Shown in pieces: positions 25,372 to 33,249 of a stretch of 64,000 nt of DNA; position 1 is the first letter of the stretch; each line of letters begins with the position of its first letter. A program made the position numbers and the translations under genes. Under the pieces are notes generated by a model that saw only the letters and a program-made list of their open reading frames with translations, was not told the DNA's origin and did not search any database. Location of the stretch: NCBI RefSeq assembly GCF_035552695.1, contig NZ_DASZKT010000023.1, positions 8,066 to 72,065 of the forward strand, given 5' to 3'. The DNA is from Actinospica sp035552695 (GTDB taxonomy: Bacteria; Actinomycetota; Actinomycetes; Streptomycetales; Catenulisporaceae).

Positions 25372-25535
25372 ACCCCGAGATCCTCGCGCAGGGGGTCTAC
25401 GTGGTCGCCGGCGTCTTCAACGACGGCGCGCGCGACTATCCGGCCGGAACCTTCCTGCACGCCCCGGCCGGAACGTGGCACGTACCCGCGACGACGACCG
25501 GGTGCACGCTGTTCGTTTTCTACCCCGAGGGCTAG
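25368..25535 (+). CDS. Half-length cupin (ChrR-like), coupled to menG
   Basis: A 55-residue frame starting with a GTG that overlaps the menG TGA (GTGA). GVFNDGARDYPAGTFLHAPAGTWHVP ... GCTLFVFYPEG matches the second half of a ChrR-type single-domain cupin, including the G-x5-P-x-G beta turn and one histidine. The first strand pair and its metal-binding His/Glu are absent, since menG occupies the upstream sequence. It may be a gene truncated when it became joined to menG, or a small stand-alone beta protein. It is convergent with mqnX, 6 bases apart. Confidence 0.5.
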   Translation: MNPEILAQGVYVVAGVFNDGARDYPAGTFLHAPAGTWHVPATTTGCTLFVFYPEG

Positions 25536-25541
25536 CCGCCT

Positions 25542-26816
25542 CTAGCCGCGGTGCACGATCGTGCCGCCGAGGATGGTGCCGAGGCACTTGTGCGTGCCCG
25601 CGGCGGCCGCGTCGAGCAGCGCGCCGTAGGCGGATTCCGGGGTGACGGACTCGGATTCGGGGACCGAGAAGACCGCGAGGTCGGCGCGGGCGCCGGGCTC
25701 GAGGCGCCCGACGTCGGCGAGGCCCATCGCGCCTGCGCCGCCGAGGGTGGCCGCCTCGACGATCCGCCGGTCCAGGTCGTCCGCCTCGTATCCCTGGCTC
25801 ACCGCCAGCGTACGCAACGCGGCGGCCTCTTCGAGCAGGTCCAGCGAGGGGGTCGAGGCGAGCGAGTCGGTCCCGATCCCGAACGGCGAGTTCTCCCGCA
25901 GGTAGTCGGCGACCGGCGGCTGGCCGGACTGCAGGATCTTGTTCGACCGCGCGCACAGCGCCGCGTAGACGCCACGCGCACGCAGCACCTCGCGGTCGGT
26001 CGGGTCGCAGTGCACGCAGTGCGCGGCGTGCACGTCCGGCCCGAAGACGCCGAGCTTGTCGAGGTACTGCACCGGACTCAGGCCACTGCCGCCGTCGCGG
26101 ATCAGCTCCATCGACTTGCCGAACTCCGTCATGCTCTTGGCGAACGGCCCGGTCCCGGTGAGCACGTACTCCGACTCGGCGGGCGATTCGGCGACGTGCG
26201 GGTGCAGCCGCAGCCCCTTGTCCCGTGCGATCGCGACGCAGTCCGCGAATACGGCGCCGGCGACCGTGTAGGGCGTGTGCGGCGAGACTCCGAGCGCGCG
26301 ACCCGCGGGCCCGGACGCGAGGCGCTCCAGCAGCAGCGCGCGGCCCGATTCGGACCAGCTGCGTGCGTCCTCGAACACGATCTCGATGTAGGAGACGCCG
26401 CCGACGCCGCTGCGCGCGGTCGGCGGCAGTACGCCGACCGGGTCGGTGACGATGTCGGCCACGGCGGTGATTCCGGCGCGCAGCATCATGTGCAGGCCGC
26501 GCCGGGTCGATTCGCCCCACATCGCGTCGGTGAAGGTGGCGCGCTTCTCGACCATCCGGCCGATCCACACGTGGAACGGCTGGTCGAGCGAGTTGAGCTC
26601 CTCGAAGTCCGTGTACTGCAGGTGCGCGTGCGCGTTCACCAGACCCGGCGTCAGGACGCCGGACCAGGCGCGCTCCCGGACCTCCGGGTTGGCCGCGAGC
26701 AGTTCCGCCCGCGGCCCGACGGCCAGGACGCGATCGCCGTCGACGAGCACCGCTCCGTCGCCGATCGGATCCGCGGAGACGGGCAGGACTATCGGCGCGC
26801 TGTGGAGGGTCTGCAT
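25542..26816 (-). CDS. mqnX: Aminodeoxyfutalosine deaminase (amidohydrolase)
   Basis: A 424-residue amidohydrolase. The metal motif NAHAHLQY (His-x-His) is near residue 63, further histidines are at HPHVAES and HCVHCDP, and the catalytic aspartate is in FGIGTDSLAS. It deaminates 6-amino-6-deoxyfutalosine to futalosine in organisms that use MqnX. The function is assigned from context: it is 10 bases downstream of mqnC, with mqnA upstream and mqnE nearby. By motif alone it could be an S-adenosylhomocysteine- or guanine-type deaminase. Confidence 0.85.
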   Translation of the reverse strand: MQTLHSAPIVLPVSADPIGDGAVLVDGDRVLAVGPRAELLAANPEVRERAWSGVLTPGLVNAHAHLQYTDFEELNSLDQPFHVWIGRMVEKRATFTDAMWGESTRRGLHMMLRAGITAVADIVTDPVGVLPPTARSGVGGVSYIEIVFEDARSWSESGRALLLERLASGPAGRALGVSPHTPYTVAGAVFADCVAIARDKGLRLHPHVAESPAESEYVLTGTGPFAKSMTEFGKSMELIRDGGSGLSPVQYLDKLGVFGPDVHAAHCVHCDPTDREVLRARGVYAALCARSNKILQSGQPPVADYLRENSPFGIGTDSLASTPSLDLLEEAAALRTLAVSQGYEADDLDRRIVEAATLGGAGAMGLADVGRLEPGARADLAVFSVPESESVTPESAYGALLDAAAAGTHKCLGTILGGTIVHRG

Positions 26817-26826
26817 GACCCCGACT

Positions 26827-27972
26827 TTAGTCGACGACGGTCAGCGCGGTGGACGCGATGTGCGAACGCACCCGCTCGTCCACCGGGTCCTCGGCCGGAT
26901 CCTCGTGCACCGCCAGCAGTTCGTACGTGGTGCTGCGCTGCGCCGGGACGCGGCCCGCCGTGCGGATCAGGTGGATCAGCTCGCTGCGATTCGAGCGGTG
27001 CCGCGCGCCGGCCGAGGAGACGACGTTCTCCTCCAGCATGACCGAGCCGAGGTCGTCCGCGCCGTAGTGCAGGCTGAGCTGGCCCGCCTCCTTGCCGGTG
27101 GTCAGCCACGAGCCCTGGATGTGGTTGACGTTGTACAGGAACAGCCGCGCGACCGCGATCAGCCGCAGGTACTCCAGCGTCGTGGTCTGCGTCCGGCCCT
27201 TGAGGTGGTTGTTCAGCGGCTGGTAGGTGTACGGGATGAACGCGCGGAAGCCGCCGGTGCGGTCCTGCACCTCGCGGATCATCGCGAGGTGCCGGATGCG
27301 CTCGGTGTTCGTCTCGCCGGTGCCCATCAGCATCGTCGAGGTCGACTCCAGGCCGAGCCGGTGCGCGGTCTCCATGATCTCCAGCCAGCGCTCGCCGCTC
27401 TCCTTCAGCGGCGCGATCACCGTCCGCGGCCGCTCCGGCAGCAGCTCCGCGCCCGCGCCGGCGAGCGAGTCGAGGCCCGCGGCCTTGATCCGGGCCACCG
27501 CCTCCTCGATGGAGACGCCGGAGACCTTGGCCATGTGCTGGATCTCGGAGGCGCCGAGCGAGTGGATGACCAGCTGCGGGTACTGCTCCTTGATCGCGGA
27601 GAACGACCGCTCGTAGTACTCGACGCCGTAGTCCGGGTGGTGGCCGCCCTGGAACATCACCTGGGTGCCGCCGAGTTCCACTGTCTCGCCGCAGCGGCGC
27701 AGGATCTCGTCGAGGTCGCGCGACCAGCCGTCCGGCGACTTGGGCGCGACGTAGAACGCACAGAACTTACACGCCGTCACACAGACGTTGGTGTAGTTGA
27801 TGTTGCGCTCGATGATGTACGTCGCGGTGTCCGCGAGGTAGGGCAGCTTCGCCCGGCGCGCGGCGTCGGCGGCCTGGCCGAGATCGTGCAGCGGCGCGTG
27901 CCGGTAGAGCTCGAGTGCTTCCTCTTCGCTGATCCGGCCGCCCGCGGCGGCCCGCTCCAACACCTCGGTCAT
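26827..27972 (-). CDS. mqnC: Cyclic dehypoxanthinyl futalosine synthase
   Basis: A 381-residue radical SAM enzyme that cyclises dehypoxanthine futalosine in menaquinone synthesis. The cluster motif is CVTACKFCAF (C-x3-C-x2-C) near residue 68. RNINYTNVC, QGGHHPDYG and TSTMLMGTGET are shared with the MqnC branch of the CofH/MqnE/MqnC family, and the TGxE and GxxxE-type segments fit. It lies between mqnA (9 bases upstream) and mqnX (10 bases downstream), in one operon. Confidence 0.94.
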   Translation of the reverse strand: MTEVLERAAAGGRISEEEALELYRHAPLHDLGQAADAARRAKLPYLADTATYIIERNINYTNVCVTACKFCAFYVAPKSPDGWSRDLDEILRRCGETVELGGTQVMFQGGHHPDYGVEYYERSFSAIKEQYPQLVIHSLGASEIQHMAKVSGVSIEEAVARIKAAGLDSLAGAGAELLPERPRTVIAPLKESGERWLEIMETAHRLGLESTSTMLMGTGETNTERIRHLAMIREVQDRTGGFRAFIPYTYQPLNNHLKGRTQTTTLEYLRLIAVARLFLYNVNHIQGSWLTTGKEAGQLSLHYGADDLGSVMLEENVVSSAGARHRSNRSELIHLIRTAGRVPAQRSTTYELLAVHEDPAEDPVDERVRSHIASTALTVVD

Positions 27973-27981
27973 GGATCCACC

Positions 27982-28848
27982 CTACGCATCGGCACTGAGG
28001 ACTTCGATCCGCACGTTCGGATCGATGTCGATCTGCCCGCTGATCTGGCGGGCGAACTCCAGGGCGCCGGCCAGTTGGCGCGGCCCGAAGGAGAAGTCGA
28101 GGCTCGTGTAGTACTTCTCGAGCTCCACGGCGTCGAACACCTCCCAGCGGGCGACCTGTGCGGCCACCTTGTCCACCTCGCTGACCGCGAGCTCGACGGA
28201 GCGCAGGAAGGCCTGGTGCACCTCGCGCACGAGATCGGGGTGCGCGGCGAGGTAGTCGCGTCGCACGGCCCAGACCGCGAAGACCATCGGCAGGCCGGTC
28301 CAGTCCTTCCAGGCCTCGCCGAGGTCGAGCATGTGCAGGCCGTGCCGGGGCACGTCGTGCAGCGCGGCGCGCAGCGCCGGGTCGCCGATGAGCACCGCGG
28401 CCGGCGCCTCCTGCATCATGGCGCTGAGATCCGGCGGGCAGGTGAAGTACTCGGGTGTCACGTGGAACCGCTCGCGCAGCATCAGCCGGGCGAGCTGCAC
28501 CGTGGTGCGCGAGGTCGAGCCCAGGGCCACGCGCTGCCCGTCGAGGTCCTCGAAGGGCACCTGCGAGATCAGGTTGCAGGACATGACCGGGCCGTCGGAG
28601 CCGACCGCGGGCCCATCCAGGACGACGAGGTCCTCGCCGTGCTTGAGGAGGGCGGCCAGCGGGATCGGCGCGATGTCCAGGTCTCCCGCGATCAGGCGCT
28701 CGCCGAGCCGCTCCGAGCTGTCCTTGACGAGCTCGATGTCGAGCAGGGCGCCGGAATGCACCAGGCCCCAGTAGATCGGCATGCAGTTCAGGAACTGGAT
28801 GTGCCCTACCCGCGGCTTGCGCAACGGCCCGGTCGCGCCGGGCGTCAC
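27982..28848 (-). CDS. mqnA: Chorismate dehydratase
   Basis: A 288-residue periplasmic-binding-protein-like enzyme without a signal peptide, the first step of the futalosine pathway (chorismate to 3-enolpyruvylbenzoate). The family start VGHIQFLNCMPIYWGL is present, then DIAPIPLAALL, GSTSRTTVQLARLML and GLPMVFAVWAVRRDYL. The GTG at 28848 overlaps the stop of the DUF4229 gene (GTGA), so it is coupled to a small membrane protein. No extra N-terminal leader is present. Confidence 0.93.
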   Translation of the reverse strand: MTPGATGPLRKPRVGHIQFLNCMPIYWGLVHSGALLDIELVKDSSERLGERLIAGDLDIAPIPLAALLKHGEDLVVLDGPAVGSDGPVMSCNLISQVPFEDLDGQRVALGSTSRTTVQLARLMLRERFHVTPEYFTCPPDLSAMMQEAPAAVLIGDPALRAALHDVPRHGLHMLDLGEAWKDWTGLPMVFAVWAVRRDYLAAHPDLVREVHQAFLRSVELAVSEVDKVAAQVARWEVFDAVELEKYYTSLDFSFGPRQLAGALEFARQISGQIDIDPNVRIEVLSADA

Positions 28849-29171
28849 GCGTCCTGCTCCTCGTCCTCGAAGGACGCGGAGTCCTCGAGCTTCTTGCTCA
28901 GCCGCTGCGAACGCGCGACGAGCCCGGCCGACATGGCGTCGCGGTACTTGGAGAGGGCGAAGAAGGACACCGAACTGGACAGCAGCAGCGCGATGGCCAG
29001 CAGGATCAGCCGGTTCGTGTCGGTGCCGAGGTCCATGCCGGCCAGCTTCGCGATGCCCCACATCACCACCAGGGCGACGAGGAAGAGCCCGAGCCGCAGC
29101 GTTGTGTAACGCAGGGTGGCGTGCGGGATTCGCTGCGGGGTCTGCTGCACGGGCTCATTGTTCGCACTCAC
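28845..29171 (-). CDS. DUF4229 family small membrane protein
   Basis: A 108-residue protein with two central membrane helices (LFLVALVVMWGIAKLAG and LILLAIALLLSSSVSFFAL) followed by a charged Lys/Glu/Asp tail. This is the layout of the actinobacterial DUF4229 family, whose function is unknown. GTG 29171 is supported by GAGGT upstream. Direct GTGA coupling to mqnA suggests a link to menaquinone synthesis, perhaps holding a soluble enzyme near the membrane; that is inference. Confidence 0.7.
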   Translation of the reverse strand: MSANNEPVQQTPQRIPHATLRYTTLRLGLFLVALVVMWGIAKLAGMDLGTDTNRLILLAIALLLSSSVSFFALSKYRDAMSAGLVARSQRLSKKLEDSASFEDEEQDA

Positions 29172-29185
29172 GGATTCACGGTACC

Positions 29186-29740
29186 TCACAGCTCCAGGGA
29201 CATGAGGATGAGGTCCCGGTACGGCGTAGCGCCGCCGCAGTCCGCCGTCCGGTCGGGCAGTTTGATGCCCTGTCGCATCCGGCCGTATTCGGCGTAGCCG
29301 CACTTCTTGTAGAACAGCTCGGTCCCACCGCCGCCGCGCACGTCGAGGTGCAGCTGCTCGGACCCGGCCTGCCGCGCCACGGCGGCCAACTCGGCCATCA
29401 GCCTGAAGCCGTAGCCGTCGCCCTGGAAGTCGGGGTGCACCATGACCCGCTTGACGGTCTGCCAGTGCGCGGTGAAGGCGAAGTCGTTCGACACCAGGAA
29501 GGCGAGCGCGGCGACGCGGCCGGGCTGCTCGCCGCCCACGGTGCGCGCCACGACCAGCCGGTCGCGGCCGGAAAGGACCCCGGCGAACTGCGCCTCGGCC
29601 TTCGGCAGCACATCGTCCATGGAGACCGGGGGCACGAAGCCCACCGCCCCGCCCGCGTTGGAGACATCAGTCCAGCAGGCGACAATCTCGGCCCGGAGCT
29701 GCTCGGACAGCTCCGGGTCAACCTCGAATCGCAGCGTCAT
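29186..29740 (-). CDS. GNAT family N-acetyltransferase
   Basis: About 184 residues from the ATG at 29740; in-frame ATGs also occur at 29746, 29749 and 29773. The acetyl-CoA motif A region is VKRVMVHPDFQGDGYGFRLMAELAAVARQAG (Q/R-x-x-G-x-G/A pattern as QGDGYG), followed by LHLDVRGGGGTELFYKKCGYAEYGRM, typical of motif B. The substrate is unknown. It lies 14 bases upstream of the DUF4229-mqnA-mqnC-mqnX run and may be the first gene of that operon. A parS site sits just before it. Confidence 0.8.
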   Translation of the reverse strand: MTLRFEVDPELSEQLRAEIVACWTDVSNAGGAVGFVPPVSMDDVLPKAEAQFAGVLSGRDRLVVARTVGGEQPGRVAALAFLVSNDFAFTAHWQTVKRVMVHPDFQGDGYGFRLMAELAAVARQAGSEQLHLDVRGGGGTELFYKKCGYAEYGRMRQGIKLPDRTADCGGATPYRDLILMSLEL

Positions 29741-29779
29741 GCGCATCATTCTCGCATAAAACTGCCGTGCCATGCATGT

Positions 29780-29795
29780 TGTTTCACGTGGAACA
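29780..29795. other. parS-like ParB binding site
   Basis: TGTTTCACGTGGAACA differs from the bacterial parS consensus TGTTTCACGTGAAACA at one of 16 positions. It sits in the 55-base (or longer) intergenic space between the GNAT gene and mqnE. In Streptomyces, parS sites cluster in the region around oriC, so this suggests the window lies within the origin-proximal part of the chromosome. Confidence 0.8.
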
Positions 29796-29828
29796 CTGCG
29801 CGACCCCGCGGCTACGCATAGCCATACG

Positions 29829-30995
29829 CTATTCGGCGAAGACCATCGACTGCGGCGCCTCCCGCCGCCCCAGGTCCGGCCCCGGGAACTCGCGCACCAC
29901 CTCGTAGCGCGTGTTGCGCTCGACCGGCGTGAAGCCGGCCTCCCTGATCAGGTCGAGCAGGCTGTCCCTGGTCATCTTGTTCGGCGTGCCGAACTCGTCC
30001 GCGTCGTGCGTGATCTTGTACTCGACGACCGAGCCGTCCAGGTCGTCCACGCCGTAGTTCAGCGACAGCCCGGCGGTCCCGAGACCGTGCATCACCCAGA
30101 AGCACTTCACGTGGTCGAAGTTGTCCAGCAGCAGCCGGGACACGGCGAAGGTCTTGAGCGCCTCGGCCCCGGTGGCCATCGGCTGGTTCATCAGCCGGTT
30201 GCGCTGCTTGCCGTCCTTCGAGTCGTGGAAGTCGTGCTGGAAGCGCAGCGGGATGAAGACCGCGAAGCCGTTGGTCTCGTCCTGCAGTTCGCGCAGCCGC
30301 AGCACGTGGTCGACGCGATGCCGCGGCTCCTCGATGTGCCCGTAGAGCATCGTCGAGGGCGTACGCAGCCCCTTGCTGTGCGCGAGCCGGTGGATGCGCG
30401 ACCAGTCCTCCCAGTGCGTCGCGTGGTCCACGATCTGCTGCCGGATCTCCCAGTCGAAGATCTCCGCGCCGCCGCCGGTGAGCGACTCGAGCCCCGCGTC
30501 GATCAGCTCGTCCAGGATCTCGTCCGCGCTCAGCCCGGAGATCTTCTCGAACCAGTGGATCTCGGTGGCGGTGAACGCCTTGATCGAGACTCCGGGCAGC
30601 ACGGCCTTCAGCTCGCTGATGGACTTCGGGTAGTACCGCCACGGCAGCGTCGGGTGCAGCCCGTTGACGATGTGCAGCTCGGTGATGCCGTCCGGCTCCA
30701 TGGCCTTGGCCAGCCGCACGGCCTCCTCGATGCGCATCGTGTAGGCGTCCTTCTCCCCCGGCTTGCGCTGAAAAGAGCAGTAGGCGCAGGAAGCTGAACA
30801 CACGTTCGTCATGTTCAGGTGCCGGTTGACGTTGAAGAAGACCTTGTCGCCGTTCTTCCGGGTGCGCACGTGGTGGGCCAGCGAGCCGAGCCAGGCCAGG
30901 TCGTCGCAGGCGTACAGGGCCACGCCGTCCTCGCGGGACAGCCGCTCGCCCCCGACCACCTTGGCTTCGAGTTCCCGCTTGAGTCCGACGTCCAC
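29829..30995 (-). CDS. mqnE: Aminodeoxyfutalosine synthase
   Basis: A 388-residue radical SAM enzyme that joins 3-enolpyruvylbenzoate to the adenosyl radical, giving aminodeoxyfutalosine. The cluster motif is CSASCAYCSF (C-x3-C-x2-C) near residue 66. The stretch ITELHIVNGLHPTLPWRYY and TPSTMLYGHIE separate MqnE from its relative MqnC. Length is typical. It stands alone on the minus strand between the Lrp regulator gene and the parS region. Confidence 0.95.
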   Translation of the reverse strand: MDVGLKRELEAKVVGGERLSREDGVALYACDDLAWLGSLAHHVRTRKNGDKVFFNVNRHLNMTNVCSASCAYCSFQRKPGEKDAYTMRIEEAVRLAKAMEPDGITELHIVNGLHPTLPWRYYPKSISELKAVLPGVSIKAFTATEIHWFEKISGLSADEILDELIDAGLESLTGGGAEIFDWEIRQQIVDHATHWEDWSRIHRLAHSKGLRTPSTMLYGHIEEPRHRVDHVLRLRELQDETNGFAVFIPLRFQHDFHDSKDGKQRNRLMNQPMATGAEALKTFAVSRLLLDNFDHVKCFWVMHGLGTAGLSLNYGVDDLDGSVVEYKITHDADEFGTPNKMTRDSLLDLIREAGFTPVERNTRYEVVREFPGPDLGRREAPQSMVFAE

Positions 30996-31059
30996 GGCCC
31001 GCTCCTCTTTCCAGCTACGCGGTTGAGATGACCGAACCAGCGTACGCCGAACCCCGGGA

Positions 31060-31515
31060 TCAGTCCTCCGCCGGGATCGGGATCTGCCGGGCCTCCCACT
31101 TGGTCGACAGCGCGATCGTCGTCCTGGTGCGCGCCACCCCGCGGATCCGCCCCAGCTTGCCGATGATCTTCTCGAGCCCGACCGGGTCCCCCACCCGCAC
31201 CTTGAGCACGAAGGACTCCTCGCCCGCGACGAACCAGCAGTCCTCGATCTCCGGCACGTCCTTCAGCCGGCGCGCCACGTCGTCCAGGTCGGCCGCGTCG
31301 GACAGCAGCACGCCGATCAGCGCGGTAACGCCGAGCCCGAGCGTGCTCGGATCCACCGCCGCCCGGTACCCGGTGATCACCCCGGCCTGCTCGAGCCGGT
31401 TGATCCGGTCGGTCACACTCGGCCCGGACAGCCCCACCAGCCGCGCGAGCTCCGCGTACGTGGCCCGACCGTTGGCACGCAGTGCCTCCACCAGCGTGCG
31501 GTCGACCGCATCCAC
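31060..31515 (-). CDS. Lrp/AsnC family transcriptional regulator
   Basis: A 151-residue regulator. Residues 1-60 form the AsnC helix-turn-helix (VDRTLVEALRANGRATYAELARLVGLSGPSVTDRINRLEQAGVI), and residues 65-145 form the RAM ligand-binding domain. GTG 31515 begins at the expected VDAVDRTL and has a GGAAGG element 10 bases before it. Its place between mqnM and mqnE suggests it may respond to an amino acid or aromatic metabolite and control these genes. The target and ligand are not known. Confidence 0.85.
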   Translation of the reverse strand: MDAVDRTLVEALRANGRATYAELARLVGLSGPSVTDRINRLEQAGVITGYRAAVDPSTLGLGVTALIGVLLSDAADLDDVARRLKDVPEIEDCWFVAGEESFVLKVRVGDPVGLEKIIGKLGRIRGVARTRTTIALSTKWEARQIPIPAED

Positions 31516-31626
31516 TGTGCTTCCGCCTTCCTTGTGCCCGGGGGCCCACCCCCTCGCGCCGAAAAGGTTACTGCCCTCTTCCCAGGCCCGGACAATACCT
31601 GCAAACGACTGCACGATCCCACTCGG

Positions 31627-32271
31627 TTACTCCCGTCGCTCCCCCAGCCTCCCGTCCCAGCGCCGCAGCAGCGCGTGCGACACCCCGAGCGCGTCCAACG
31701 CCTTCCCCGCCACGAAGTCCACCAGCCGCTGCACGCTCTGCCCGCCCGCGTAGAACCCCGGCGAGGCTGGCAGGATCACCGCCCCCTCCCGACTGAGCGT
31801 CAGCAACTGCTCCAGCGTGCTCGAACTGAGCGGCGTCTCCCGCACCACCAGCACCAGCGGCCGGCGCTCCTTCAGGTTCACCGACGCGGCCCGCTGCAGC
31901 AGGTCCTTCGAAAGCCCGATGCTGATCCCCGCCACCGCCGCCGCCGTGGCCGGAACCACCAGCATCCCCCGCACCGGATAGCTCCCCGACGAGGGCCCCG
32001 CCGCGAAGTCCCCGGCCGTCCAGTACCGCACGGCGTCCAGCCGCGAGTCGGACTCCTTCCACCCCAGCAGCGCCGCCAAGTCGTCCCGCCAGTGCGAGTC
32101 CCGGAACGAGATCCCCGTCTCATCCAGAATCGTCAGCCGTGCCGCCCGGCTCACCACCAGGTCGACGTCCTCCCCGCCGTCCAGCAGCGCCCCGATCGCC
32201 GCCACCGCGTACGGCGTCCCCGAAGCCCCCGAGATCCCGACCACCCAAGGCCTGCGCTGTTCGCTGCTCAT
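31627..32271 (-). CDS. mqnM: UbiX-type flavin prenyltransferase
   Basis: A 214-residue flavoprotein of the UbiX/Pad1 family. It starts VVGISGASGTPYAVAAIGAL, with the GxSGxxG FMN loop; VVPATAAAVAGISIGLSKDLLQRAASVNLKERRPLVLVVRETPLS is the conserved FMN/prenyl-phosphate segment. It makes prenylated FMN for the UbiD partner at 33246. With mqnP and mqnL homologues next to it, it fits the late futalosine pathway, the decarboxylation of prenylated naphthoate; the name mqnM rests on that context. It begins 60 bases after the end of the prenyltransferase gene. Confidence 0.88.
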   Translation of the reverse strand: MSSEQRRPWVVGISGASGTPYAVAAIGALLDGGEDVDLVVSRAARLTILDETGISFRDSHWRDDLAALLGWKESDSRLDAVRYWTAGDFAAGPSSGSYPVRGMLVVPATAAAVAGISIGLSKDLLQRAASVNLKERRPLVLVVRETPLSSSTLEQLLTLSREGAVILPASPGFYAGGQSVQRLVDFVAGKALDALGVSHALLRRWDGRLGERRE

Positions 32272-32331
32272 GCCTCCAGGGTGCACGGCGAAAGACGCCC
32301 GGGCCAACTCGGCGCCGGGCGGACGCCGGTT

Positions 32332-33249
32332 TCAGCCGGCCAGGCCGCGGATGAGGAGGTCGACGAGGGCGAAGCAGAACAGTGTGATGCCGACGAAGCC
32401 GTTCACGGTGAAGAACGCGCGGTTGAGGCGGGAGAGGTTGTTCGGGCTGAGCAGTGAGTGCTCGTAGATGAACGCGCCGGCGACGACGGCGATGCCGAGC
32501 CACCAGAAGACGCCGGCGTGGGTGAGGAGCCCGAAGAGGACGAACAGGGCGGTGGTGACGGCGTGCGAGGCGCGGGCGCCGTTCAGGGCGACGGCGACGC
32601 CCCAGCGGGCGGGGACGGAGCCGAGGCCCTGGTCGCGGTCGGTCTCGATGTCCTGCAGGGCGAAGATCAGGTCGAAGCCGCCGATCCAGATGCCCACCGC
32701 CACGCCCAGCACCACGGCGTCCCAGCTCCACGTGCCGGTGACGGCCATCCAGGCGCCGATGGGGCCGATGGCCTGGGCGAGCGCCAGCAGGGCGTGCGGG
32801 ACGTTCGTGAAGCGCTTGCCGTAGGGGTAGACGACCAGCGGGACGGCGGCGACGGGGGCGAGCCAGAAGACCAGCCAGTTCAGCTCGGCCGCGGCGCCGA
32901 GGAAGACGGCGAGCGCGATGACGGCGCCGATCCAGGCCGTCTTCACGGACAGCACGCCGGTGACGAGCTCGCGCTTCGCGGTGCGCGGGTTCCTTGCGTC
33001 GAATTCGCGGTCGATGATGCGGTTGACGGCCATCGCGAAGCTGCGTGCGCCGACCATCGCTATCGTCACGAGCAGCAACTGGAGCCAGTGCACCGACTTC
33101 GAGACCGTGAACATCGCCGTGAGCGCCGCGATGTAGGCGAAGGGCAGCGCGAAGACCGAATGCTCCAGGAGGACCAGGTTCTTGAAGGCCTTCGCCTTGC
33201 CGCCGAGCCCCTGCGCGGGCATGGGCGCCGCGGCTTCCAAAGTCGTCAC
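32332..33249 (-). CDS. mqnP: UbiA-family polyprenyltransferase
   Basis: A 305-residue integral membrane prenyltransferase with eight to nine helices. The two Asp-rich motifs are visible: NRIIDREFDARNPRT (N/D-x3-D-x3-D) near residue 90 and DLIFALQDIETDRDQG near residue 205. It attaches the polyprenyl tail to 1,4-dihydroxy-6-naphthoate. GTG 33249 overlaps the TGA of the UbiD gene (GTGA). The neighbours support a menaquinone role rather than ubiquinone or haem O synthesis. Confidence 0.9.
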   Translation of the reverse strand: MTTLEAAAPMPAQGLGGKAKAFKNLVLLEHSVFALPFAYIAALTAMFTVSKSVHWLQLLLVTIAMVGARSFAMAVNRIIDREFDARNPRTAKRELVTGVLSVKTAWIGAVIALAVFLGAAAELNWLVFWLAPVAAVPLVVYPYGKRFTNVPHALLALAQAIGPIGAWMAVTGTWSWDAVVLGVAVGIWIGGFDLIFALQDIETDRDQGLGSVPARWGVAVALNGARASHAVTTALFVLFGLLTHAGVFWWLGIAVVAGAFIYEHSLLSPNNLSRLNRAFFTVNGFVGITLFCFALVDLLIRGLAG

